Notes under the pieces: model-generated
What the model was told of the DNA's origin: nothing
Databases searched by the model: none
What the model saw: the letters and a program-made list of their open reading frames with translations, nothing else
Source of the DNA: Mycolicibacterium monacense
GTDB taxonomy: Bacteria; Actinomycetota; Actinomycetes; Mycobacteriales; Mycobacteriaceae
DNA length: 64,000 nt
Assembly (NCBI RefSeq): GCF_010731575.1
Contig: NZ_AP022617.1
Span: 2,604,001-2,668,000, forward strand
Reading direction: 5' to 3'
Program-made: the position numbers and the translations under genes
Shown here: in pieces, positions 8,192 through 15,317 of the stretch
How positions within the stretch are numbered: position 1 is the stretch's first letter
Layout of the letters: every line of letters begins with the position of its first letter

Positions 8192-9196
8192 ATGGCAGAC
8201 CATCCAGACATCCCAGAGCAGCAGTACCAACCGGAGCAGACCGGCATGTACGAGCTGGAGTTCCCCGCTCCGCAGCTGTCGGCGGCCGACGGGCGCGGAC
8301 CGGTGTTGCTCCATGCGCTGGAAGGCTTCTCGGATGCCGGTCACGTGGTCCGGCTGGCCACCGCGCACCTCAAGAACAGCCTCGACACCGAACTCGTCGC
8401 GTCGTTCGCGATCGACGAACTCCTCGACTACCGCTCGCGTCGGCCGCTGATGACGTTCAAGACCGACCACTTCTCCGCCTACGAGGAACCCGAACTCAAC
8501 CTCTACGCCATGCACGACACCGTCGGCACACCCTTCCTCCTGCTGGCGGGGATGGAACCGGACCTGCGCTGGGAGCGGTTCATCACCGCGGTCCGACTGC
8601 TGGCCGAACAGCTCGGCGTCCGCCAGACCATCGGGCTGGGCTCGATCCCGATGGCGGTACCGCACACCAGGCCGGTGACCATGACTGCACATTCGAACAA
8701 CAAAGAGCTGATCGCCGAACACACACCGTGGGTGGGCGAGGTGCAGGTACCGGCGAGTGTGTCGAGCCTGCTGGAGTTCCGGATGGCCCAGCATGGCCAC
8801 GAGGTGGTCGGCTACACCGTCTACGTGCCGCACTACCTGTCCCAGACGGCGTACCCGCCCGCGGCCGAGTCGTTGCTCGCCGAGGTCGCCAAGACGGCGG
8901 CACTGCAGATCCCGTTGACCGCACTCGGGGAGGCCGGGGCGGAGGTCTACACCAAGATCAACGAGCAGGTCGAGGCCAGCGTCGAGGTTGCTCAGGTGGT
9001 GACCGCACTGGAGCGCCAGTACGATGCGTTCGTCGCCGCTCAAGAGAACCGGTCGCTGCTCGCGCACGACGAAGACCTCCCAAGCGGTGACGAACTCGGC
9101 GCCGAATTCGAACGGTTCCTCGCGCAGCAGGCCGGCGAGAAGGACAAAGAGGACCGGTACCGGGACGGGTTCTCCGACGGCGAGGACCGTAGCTGA
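8192..9196 (+). CDS. PAC2 family protein (Rv2714-like)
   Basis: A 334-residue cytosolic protein of the PAC2 family, named for proteasome-assembly chaperone 2 and represented in M. tuberculosis by Rv2714, for which a trimeric structure is known. Recognisable blocks are GPVLLHALEGFSDAGHVVRLA, TDHFSAYEEPELNLYAMHDT, PFLLLAGMEPDLRWERF, and the HTRPVTMTAHSNN segment near residue 166. The C-terminal 90 residues are helical and charged. A good Shine-Dalgarno (GAGGAGG) precedes the ATG at 8192. It is followed by the alpha/beta hydrolase gene and the PhzF gene in the same direction, as in other mycobacteria. A link to proteasome assembly here is only by family name. Confidence 0.88.
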   Translation: MADHPDIPEQQYQPEQTGMYELEFPAPQLSAADGRGPVLLHALEGFSDAGHVVRLATAHLKNSLDTELVASFAIDELLDYRSRRPLMTFKTDHFSAYEEPELNLYAMHDTVGTPFLLLAGMEPDLRWERFITAVRLLAEQLGVRQTIGLGSIPMAVPHTRPVTMTAHSNNKELIAEHTPWVGEVQVPASVSSLLEFRMAQHGHEVVGYTVYVPHYLSQTAYPPAAESLLAEVAKTAALQIPLTALGEAGAEVYTKINEQVEASVEVAQVVTALERQYDAFVAAQENRSLLAHDEDLPSGDELGAEFERFLAQQAGEKDKEDRYRDGFSDGEDRS

Positions 9197-9247
9197 ACAG
9201 ACCGCACGCCGCCGGAGTGTTCGCGGCCCGATGACGAGGTTGGCGAA

Positions 9248-10270
9248 TTGACTGACCGCACACCCAACCTCCGCCCGGTCCGCGACGTGACGCCCACGCT
9301 GCATTACCGCACCATCCACGGATACCGCCGAGCCTTCCGGATCGCCGGCGAGGGTCCCGCGATTCTGCTGATCCACGGCATCGGCGACAACTCCACGACG
9401 TGGAACACGGTGCAGACCAAACTCGCGCAGCGCTTCACCGTCATCGCACCCGACCTGCTCGGACACGGCAAGTCGGACAAACCGCGCGCGGACTATTCGG
9501 TGGCCGCCTACGCCAACGGCATGCGGGATCTGCTCAGCGTCCTCGACATCGACCGGGTGACGGTGGTCGGCCACTCGCTGGGCGGCGGCGTGGCCATGCA
9601 GTTCGCCTACCAGTTCCCGCAGTTCGTCGACCGCCTCATCCTGGTCGGCGCCGGTGGAGTCACCAAGGACGTCAACATCGCCCTGCGGGTGGCCTCCCTG
9701 CCGATGGGAAGTGAGGCGCTCGCACTGCTGCGCCTGCCGCTGGTGTTGCCGACGCTGCAGGTCGCCGGACGGCTCGCGGGCACGGTGCTCGGCACCACCA
9801 AGATGGGCCGGGATCTCGCCGAGATGATGCGGATACTCGCCGATCTGCCCGAACCGACGGCGTCATCGGCGTTCGCCAGGACATTGCGCGCAGTGGTCGA
9901 CTGGCGCGGTCAGGTGGTCACCATGCTCGACCGGTGTTATCTCACCGAATCCGTTCCGGTGCAGCTGGTTTGGGGCACCCACGATTCGGTGATCCCGGTC
10001 AGCCATGCCCGGCTGGCGCACGCGGCGATGCCCGGATCCCGGCTGGAGGTCTTCGAGGGGGCCGGACACTTCCCCTTCCACGACGATCCGGACCGGTTCG
10101 TCGAAATCGTGGAGCGCTTCATCGATTCGACCGAGCCGGCCAACCACGACCAGGAACTCCTGCGCCAGTTGTTGCGGACCGGCCTGAGCGAATCGGCGAT
10201 CAGCGGGTCCGTCGACACCCGCGTCGCGGTCCTCGACGCGATGGGCAGCGACGAACGCAGCGCGACCTGA
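9248..10270 (+). CDS. Alpha/beta hydrolase (Rv2715-like)
   Basis: A 340-residue alpha/beta-fold hydrolase. The oxyanion loop is LLIHGIGDNSTTW, the nucleophile elbow is GHSLGGG with Ser near residue 105, the acid is likely Asp in WGTHDSVIP, and the catalytic His is in GAGHFPFHDDP. The cap region between about 135 and 225 is helical. The start is a TTG at 9248; length agrees with the Rv2715 orthologue. It is the middle gene of a co-directional PAC2-hydrolase-PhzF row with short gaps. Substrate unknown: such enzymes range from esterases to meta-cleavage product hydrolases. Confidence 0.85.
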   Translation: MTDRTPNLRPVRDVTPTLHYRTIHGYRRAFRIAGEGPAILLIHGIGDNSTTWNTVQTKLAQRFTVIAPDLLGHGKSDKPRADYSVAAYANGMRDLLSVLDIDRVTVVGHSLGGGVAMQFAYQFPQFVDRLILVGAGGVTKDVNIALRVASLPMGSEALALLRLPLVLPTLQVAGRLAGTVLGTTKMGRDLAEMMRILADLPEPTASSAFARTLRAVVDWRGQVVTMLDRCYLTESVPVQLVWGTHDSVIPVSHARLAHAAMPGSRLEVFEGAGHFPFHDDPDRFVEIVERFIDSTEPANHDQELLRQLLRTGLSESAISGSVDTRVAVLDAMGSDERSAT

Positions 10271-10305
10271 CCGCCCCGTCACCGCCGAACACGTAGCATC
10301 GGCGC

Positions 10306-10992
10306 ATGGCCATCGATGTCCAGGTCTTGCGTGTCTTCACCGATCCCGACGGCAACCACGGCAACCCGCTCGGCGTCGTCGACGCGGCCGCCGTCGATCC
10401 CGGCGACCGGCAGCGCATCGCCCGTGAACTCGGCTACAGCGAAACGATTTTCGTCGACATCCCGCAGGCCGGTGCGACGACCGCCCACATCAGGATCTTC
10501 ACCCCTGCCACCGAACTTCCGTTCGCCGGGCATCCCACGGTCGGCGCGGCGTGGTGGCTGCGGGAGAACGGGCTGCCGGTGCACACCCTGCAGGTTCCGG
10601 CCGGCATCGTGCAGGTCGGCTACGAGGGCGACCTCACCGTGGTCAGGGCGCGCTCCGACTGGGCGCCGGAGTTCGCGATCCACGATCTGTCCTCCACCGA
10701 GGTCCTGGCCGCCGCCGATCCGGGCGACTATTCCGACGACGCCCACCACTACCTGTGGACGTGGACCGACCGCGATGCCGGGCACATCCGCGCGCGCATG
10801 TTCGCCCCGGATCTCGGAGTGCCGGAGGATGAGGCGACCGGCGCTGCGGCCGTGCGCATCACCGACTACCTGAGCCGCGATCTGACGATCGTGCAGGGCA
10901 AGGGTTCGGTGATCCACACCGTGTGGAGTCCCGACGGGTGGGTCAGCATCGCCGGGCGGGTCGTCGCCGACGCCGGGCGCCGCGTGGACTGA
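10306..10992 (+). CDS. PhzF family isomerase/epimerase-like protein (Rv2716-like)
   Basis: A 228-residue PhzF-fold protein (diaminopimelate epimerase-like, two similar lobes). Typical features are the start [28 protein letters not shown] (the conserved Glu/Ser region used as acid-base in PhzF), the second-half [19 protein letters not shown] motif, and [14 protein letters not shown] near the C-terminus. Members isomerise small hydrophobic acids; the physiological substrate of the mycobacterial protein is unknown. It closes the PAC2-hydrolase-PhzF row and converges on nrdR with a 6-base gap. It is shorter than canonical PhzF (about 280 residues). Confidence 0.82.
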   Translation: MAIDVQVLRVFTDPDGNHGNPLGVVDAAAVDPGDRQRIARELGYSETIFVDIPQAGATTAHIRIFTPATELPFAGHPTVGAAWWLRENGLPVHTLQVPAGIVQVGYEGDLTVVRARSDWAPEFAIHDLSSTEVLAAADPGDYSDDAHHYLWTWTDRDAGHIRARMFAPDLGVPEDEATGAAAVRITDYLSRDLTIVQGKGSVIHTVWSPDGWVSIAGRVVADAGRRVD

Positions 10993-10998
10993 CCTCTC

Positions 10999-11463
10999 TC
11001 AGCCCGACCGCGTGACGTCCTGGTGTGCGCGCAGGGCTTCGATCTCGCGCTCGAAATCTGCTGCGGATTCAAAGGATCGGTACACCGAGGCGAAGCGCAG
11101 ATAGGCGACCTCGTCGAGATCGCGCAGCGGCCCGAGGATGGCGAGGCCCACCTCGTGGCTGGGAACCTCCGGTGAACCGGTCGCCCGGACCGCATCCTCG
11201 ACCTGCTGGGCGAGCAGATTGAGTGCGTCGTCGTCGACCTGGCGCCCCTGGCACGCCCGGCGCACACCCTTGATGACCTTCTCGCGGCTGAACGGTTCCG
11301 TCACACCGCTGCGCTTGACCACCGCGAGCACCGCGGTCTCAACGGTGGTGAACCGCCGGCCGCACTCCGGACAGGACCGGCGGCGCCGGATCGCCTGACC
11401 TTCATCGGTCTCACGGGAGTCGACGACGCGCGAATCAGGATGACGGCAGAACGGACAGTGCAT
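10999..11463 (-). CDS. nrdR: Ribonucleotide reductase repressor NrdR
   Basis: A 154-residue NrdR repressor, the family's exact usual length. The zinc ribbon uses MHCPFC at the start and CPECGRRF near residue 31; the ATP-cone domain follows (about 47-137: [27 protein letters not shown]). NrdR senses ATP/dATP and represses ribonucleotide reductase genes. The frame is open upstream to 11616, but NrdR always begins at MHCPFC, so the ATG at 11463 is certain. It is the downstream neighbour of chiZ on the same strand, close to lexA, as in other mycobacteria. Confidence 0.95.
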   Translation of the reverse strand: MHCPFCRHPDSRVVDSRETDEGQAIRRRRSCPECGRRFTTVETAVLAVVKRSGVTEPFSREKVIKGVRRACQGRQVDDDALNLLAQQVEDAVRATGSPEVPSHEVGLAILGPLRDLDEVAYLRFASVYRSFESAADFEREIEALRAHQDVTRSG

Positions 11464-11624
11464 CACCGCTCCTTCGCCAGACCACCGGGTTCGTCCTTCG
11501 AACCTCTCCGAGCCTACTCGGGTGCCATCGCCACCGCCGACGGCGCGGGCCCAGGGCCACCCCGTATCCGGCGCGCAGAGCAGCGACGGTGCCCCGCACC
11601 ACGATTCACTGTCCACGACGCACG

Positions 11625-12071
11625 TCAGCCGACAGGGGCGATCAGCGTCTGCCCGGCGTCGATGGCCGCCGAATCCAGCTGGTTGAGCTCGCGGATCCGT
11701 TCGACCACCGCACCGACCGGGGCGTCGGGGGCGACCCGCTGCGCGACCTGATGCAGGCTCTCCCCCATCTGCACCTGCACCACGGCCAGGTCAGCGGGTA
11801 CGGGCGCCTGCTGGCCCGCGACGCCGCCCAGGTTCGCGACCAGCCCCAGCCACACCGTGATGCCGGCGGCCACCAGTGCGAGCAGCACCGTCGTCGCGGG
11901 CGTGATGGGACGGCGCCGGTGCGAGGCACGTGAGACCAGCACACCGTTGCCCCGGTGGCGCAGCGCCGCCCCGGCGGGCCGACCTGCCCGCGGCCGCCGG
12001 GCGTCGACCGGGCGGCGCACCCCGCGCGCGGCCGGATGCTGCTGGGTCTGCCTCACTTCGAGGATCGTCAT
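11625..12071 (-). CDS. chiZ: LysM-domain protein, ChiZ-like (Rv2719c position)
   Basis: A 148-residue membrane protein divergent from lexA. It has a basic, Arg-rich cytosolic N-terminus (about 1-55), one transmembrane helix ([20 protein letters not shown], about 60-80) and a C-terminal LysM peptidoglycan-binding domain ([16 protein letters not shown] to [17 protein letters not shown]). In M. tuberculosis the gene here, Rv2719c/ChiZ, is induced by DNA damage, affects cell division and has been reported to hydrolyse cell wall. AAGGGG before the ATG at 12071 supports this start over the longer open frame. The upstream region holds a LexA-type operator and a PafBC-like promoter, matching damage induction. 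Confidence 0.8.
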   Translation of the reverse strand: MTILEVRQTQQHPAARGVRRPVDARRPRAGRPAGAALRHRGNGVLVSRASHRRRPITPATTVLLALVAAGITVWLGLVANLGGVAGQQAPVPADLAVVQVQMGESLHQVAQRVAPDAPVGAVVERIRELNQLDSAAIDAGQTLIAPVG

Positions 12072-12119
12072 GTGCGTGCCCCTTCCCTGGTGGGTGTTCG
12101 CCTGTGTGTTCGAATGTAG

Positions 12120-12135
12120 TCGATCAGGTGTTCGA
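12120..12135. promoter_or_regulatory. LexA operator (SOS box) upstream of chiZ
   Basis: TCGATCAGGTGTTCGA, one mismatch from the mycobacterial SOS consensus TCGAAC-N4-GTTCGA, 49 bases before the chiZ start. A weaker second copy, two mismatches off (TAGAACGTGTGATCGA), lies at 12140-12155. Confidence 0.75.
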
Positions 12136-12165
12136 TGGATAGAACGTGTGATCGAACTGTTGCCG

Positions 12166-12188
12166 ACGATAAGCGAGGGGTCCGACAA
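12166..12188 (-). promoter_or_regulatory. PafBC-type (RecA-independent damage) promoter of chiZ
   Basis: On the minus strand TTGTCGGAC (12188-12180), 8 bases, then TATCGT (12171-12166). The pattern resembles the TTGTCRGTG-N8-TAnnnT element recognised through PafBC, with two mismatches in the last bases of the upstream half. The M. tuberculosis homologue is also reported to be induced partly without LexA. Confidence 0.5.
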
Positions 12189-12210
12189 GTCCGTCCGACC
12201 ACGACACGCG

Positions 12211-12226
12211 TCGAACACATGTTTGA
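12211..12226. promoter_or_regulatory. LexA operator (SOS box) of lexA
   Basis: TCGAACACATGTTTGA, one mismatch from the SOS consensus and, as far as I recall, the same sequence found upstream of lexA in other mycobacteria. It ends 32 bases before the lexA start, consistent with autorepression. Confidence 0.85.
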
Positions 12227-12258
12227 TCATCGGGCGTCGGGCGACTAGATTCAGGCCC

Positions 12259-12951
12259 ATGAGCGACGACAGCAGCGAGACCCGGACCGGCGGGCGCCGC
12301 GGCGCAGACGCCGGCCTGACCGAACGACAACGCACCATCCTCGAGGTCATCCGCGCCTCGGTGACCAGCCGCGGCTACCCCCCGAGCATCCGGGAGATCG
12401 GCGACGCCGTCGGCCTGACGTCGACGTCCTCGGTGGCGCATCAGCTGCGCACACTCGAACGCAAGGGCTATCTGCGGCGTGACCCCAACCGGCCCCGCGC
12501 CGTCGACGTACGCCTGTCCGACGAGCCGGCGACGCCGGTGGTCACCACGGACGTCGCGGGCAGCGACGCGCTACCCGAACCGACGTTCGTACCGGTGCTC
12601 GGCCGGATCGCCGCCGGAGGGCCGATCCTGGCGGAGGAAGCGGTCGAGGACGTGTTCCCGCTACCGCGCGAACTCGTCGGCGAGGGGTCGCTGTTCCTGC
12701 TCAAGGTGGTGGGCGACTCGATGGTCGACGCCGCGATCTGCGACGGCGACTGGGTCGTCGTCCGGCAACAGGCCGTCGCCGACAACGGCGACATCGTCGC
12801 GGCCATGATCGACGGCGAGGCCACCGTGAAAACCTTCAAACGCAGCCGCGGTCAGGTGTGGCTGATGCCGCACAACCCCGCGTTCGAGCCCATCCCCGGT
12901 AACGACGCGGCGGTGCTGGGCAAGGTCGTCACGGTCATCCGCAAGATCTGA
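12259..12951 (+). CDS. lexA: SOS repressor LexA
   Basis: A 230-residue LexA. The N-terminal winged helix-turn-helix is [53 protein letters not shown]. The self-cleavage site is the Ala-Gly in GRIAAGGPI; the catalytic Ser lies in [11 protein letters not shown] and the Lys in [10 protein letters not shown]. RecA filament on single-stranded DNA stimulates cleavage and derepresses the SOS regulon. The frame is open upstream to 11857, but ATG 12259 ([12 protein letters not shown]) lies just after the SOS box and fits the family length. It is divergent from chiZ and converges on the LGFP gene with a 7-base gap. Confidence 0.96.
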   Translation: MSDDSSETRTGGRRGADAGLTERQRTILEVIRASVTSRGYPPSIREIGDAVGLTSTSSVAHQLRTLERKGYLRRDPNRPRAVDVRLSDEPATPVVTTDVAGSDALPEPTFVPVLGRIAAGGPILAEEAVEDVFPLPRELVGEGSLFLLKVVGDSMVDAAICDGDWVVVRQQAVADNGDIVAAMIDGEATVKTFKRSRGQVWLMPHNPAFEPIPGNDAAVLGKVVTVIRKI

Positions 12952-12958
12952 CGCCGGC

Positions 12959-15079
12959 TCAGTCGCCGCGGACGAACCCGTTGGTGCGGGCGAACTCCTC
13001 ACTGGCAAAGTAGATCTCCGCGACCGCGTCGTCGTAGCCACGGCTGCCCGGCACCCAGTACAGGCCCGTCCTGGTATCCGCCTTCACCGGGTAACCGGTC
13101 GGCGCCACACCCGAAGCGTCCACGGCCAACTGGATCGCGGTGCGGCCGGGCGTCGGCTCGTCGATGTCGATGGCCGCATGCCTGCCGCTCGGCGCATCGT
13201 CGACGAAGGGAGCCACCACGAACGCCCCGGGCACCGACGATGCCTCGTCCGTGGGTTCCTCGTCAGCCGGTTCTATGTCCGCCGGTTTTTCGTCAGCCGT
13301 TCCTACGTCGGCCGGTTCGATGTCCGCCGGCTCCGGCGCGGTCGACCCCCCGAGCGTGGGCGCGGGCAGGGAGGGCTCCTCCAACGCGGACTGCGCACGC
13401 TCCTCGTCGCTGATCGGCGCCTCGATACGCGTCGGCGCGGTGTCGATCGAGTCGGGATCGTCCTGCCCTCCGAAGAGGTCGGGCGCGGATGGCCGGTCGG
13501 GCGCGGATGGCCGGTCGGCCGCAACGGCCTCGTCCGCGGAGTCGGCACGGGGGTCCCACGGGTTCGCCGTTGTCGCCGGCGCACCGTAGCCACCGAGATA
13601 CCGCCCGTGCTCGTCGGCGCCCTCGCCGTCGTCCGACGGGCCACCGTCGGACGGCCGGTATCGCGCGGCGTCGGCGAAGATGTCCTCGTCGTCGCGGAAG
13701 TGGTGGTCCCGGTCGTCGCGTCGGCGCCTCCACAGCGCCGCCCCCACGATCAGACCGACCACGAGCAGCACCGGGATGAGCGCGAGCAGCCACCACCAGT
13801 TCCACCGCCAGCTCAACCACTCACCGTCGTCCTCGGCGGCCGAGGACTGCGGCTCCGCCGGTGCGTTCGGCACGTCCTCGCCCGGCACCTCCAATCCGGC
13901 GAGCCGTGCGGCGAGATTCGCCGGCTCGGTGCTGAACCTGCCCGTCGACCGGTCGTAGGACAGCACCCCTTCGCTGAACCGCTGGGTGACGACGTCGCCG
14001 TTCTCGGTCTGATCGGCCATGGGCGCGCCCAGCGGGCCCTTCGCGCCGTCGAGCTTCGACCACCCCGCGTTCATCGCGCCCCGCACGATCACGGCGCCGT
14101 AGTCGGGGGTCCAGAAGATGACCGGCTCGTCCTTGGCGGCGAACGTGCTGATGCGGCTGTTCGACCCGAGCCCGCCGTCGGCTTCGCTGCTGGTCGGGAA
14201 GCCCAGATCGCCTTCCGGCCCGCCCACGCTCTCGTACTTCTCGAGGACCTGACCGGTCACCACGTTCGCCCCGGTCTGCGGGGTGTAGAAGATCTTGCCG
14301 CCGGTGTAGTTCTGACCGACCCCGTCCTCGCCGATCTTGTACTGCGGCCCGTCCTTGGCGCCCAGCGGTCCCAGGGCGCCGCCCGCAGCGCGCCGCGCGG
14401 CCGCGATGGCCGACGTCGCGTCCTCCGGGACCTGCAGGTCCTTCAATTGGTCGGCGAGTTCGGGCGGAACCGTGGTGAACGTCTTGTCCTTGCGGTTCCA
14501 CGACAGCTGCCCGCCGGTGAACTTCTGGGAGGCCACGTCACCGCGGTACACCTCGTCCTCGGCCGGTACACCGAGCACGCCGGCCGACCCGCCGAGCCGG
14601 TCCCACGCGGCGTTGATCGCACCGCGCACGACGCGCGCACCGGTGGCCGGCGTCCAGAAGATGACCGGCTTGTCCGCGGCCGAGAAGGTGGCGTTGCGGC
14701 TGTCCGGCCCGACCCGGCCGGGACCCTCGTCGATGGTCGGAAAGCCCAGGTCGCTGTCGGCCGGTCCGCCGAGGGATTCGTACTTCTCGAGGACTGCGCC
14801 CTGCATCCAGTGCGCACCGGTCGCCGGGGTGAAGAACATCTTGCCCGCCGCGAAGTTCTGGCCGAATCCGTCGCCGACGGGGTAGACACCGCCTTCGCGC
14901 ATGCCGAGCGGACCGGTGGGACCACCGCTGCCGTCGTAGGCCGCAGTGATCGCGTCGTTGGCCTCGGTAGCCGGATCCGCCGTCGCGAGAGGTGCGAAGA
15001 ACAGTCCCGCCGCCGCCACCGCCAGACCGACCGTCACGCGCGTCAGCGCCGTGTGCAGCAGGGTTCGCCGCCCGCTCAT
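12959..15079 (-). CDS. Membrane-anchored LGFP-repeat surface protein (Rv2721c position)
   Basis: A 706-residue type I membrane protein. A signal peptide (about 1-34, cleaved after LATA) is followed by LGFP-type repeats arranged as two homologous modules of about 190 residues (for example YESLGGPADSDLGFPT and YESVGGPEGDLGFPT; VIFWTPATGARVVRGA and VIFWTPDYGAVIVRGA). A strong transmembrane helix (WWWLLALIPVLLVVGLIVGAA, about 425-447) is followed by RRRRDDRD, so the last roughly 255 residues should be cytosolic. They are acidic and repetitive (RPSAPD repeats, DIEPAD repeats) and end in a compact GYPVKADT...GLYWVPGSRGYDD...YFASEEFARTNGF unit resembling a sunset domain. LGFP repeats are thought to bind the cell wall. 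The start at 15079 is chosen for the signal peptide. Confidence 0.75.
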   Translation of the reverse strand: MSGRRTLLHTALTRVTVGLAVAAAGLFFAPLATADPATEANDAITAAYDGSGGPTGPLGMREGGVYPVGDGFGQNFAAGKMFFTPATGAHWMQGAVLEKYESLGGPADSDLGFPTIDEGPGRVGPDSRNATFSAADKPVIFWTPATGARVVRGAINAAWDRLGGSAGVLGVPAEDEVYRGDVASQKFTGGQLSWNRKDKTFTTVPPELADQLKDLQVPEDATSAIAAARRAAGGALGPLGAKDGPQYKIGEDGVGQNYTGGKIFYTPQTGANVVTGQVLEKYESVGGPEGDLGFPTSSEADGGLGSNSRISTFAAKDEPVIFWTPDYGAVIVRGAMNAGWSKLDGAKGPLGAPMADQTENGDVVTQRFSEGVLSYDRSTGRFSTEPANLAARLAGLEVPGEDVPNAPAEPQSSAAEDDGEWLSWRWNWWWLLALIPVLLVVGLIVGAALWRRRRDDRDHHFRDDEDIFADAARYRPSDGGPSDDGEGADEHGRYLGGYGAPATTANPWDPRADSADEAVAADRPSAPDRPSAPDLFGGQDDPDSIDTAPTRIEAPISDEERAQSALEEPSLPAPTLGGSTAPEPADIEPADVGTADEKPADIEPADEEPTDEASSVPGAFVVAPFVDDAPSGRHAAIDIDEPTPGRTAIQLAVDASGVAPTGYPVKADTRTGLYWVPGSRGYDDAVAEIYFASEEFARTNGFVRGD
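13477..13512. repeat. Tandem 18-bp repeat in the LGFP gene
   Basis: Two perfect 18-base copies (13477-13494, 13495-13512) encode the repeated hexapeptide RPSAPD-type sequence in the acidic cytosolic tail. Only partial continuation follows. Confidence 0.85.
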
Positions 15080-15195
15080 CGAACCTCCCGTATTCGGCGC
15101 GAAAGTGTCACGAAAGTATCGCGCCAGCCAATCTTGTGACAGCCGACGTCCTTTTCGCGGACACGACAGGCAATTTTCGGCAAGATACTTGCAAA

Positions 15196-15236
15196 TCGGG
15201 CCCATGTGAACGCGTATTCCGACCATAGGGGCCCGA
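15196..15236. promoter_or_regulatory. Inverted repeat between the LGFP gene and bisC
   Basis: TCGGGCCC at 15196-15203 and GGGCCCGA at 15229-15236 form an 8-bp inverted repeat 25 bases apart, inside the 238-base divergent intergenic region. It could be an operator or a structured leader; nothing else in this stretch is recognisable. Confidence 0.25.
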
Positions 15237-15317
15237 AACCGTGCGATCGGGTGCTGCCGACCGCGCGGCGGCCCGCTGCGCTGCGGTGTGAGATCGCGCG
15301 GTCCTAGACTTCCCGCC

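Noticed and set aside
13178..15139. 653-codon open frame antisense to the LGFP gene
   Set aside because: It is a compositional shadow: GC-rich coding on the other strand leaves this frame open. It shows no domain, no ribosome site, and is Arg/Gly/Val-biased.
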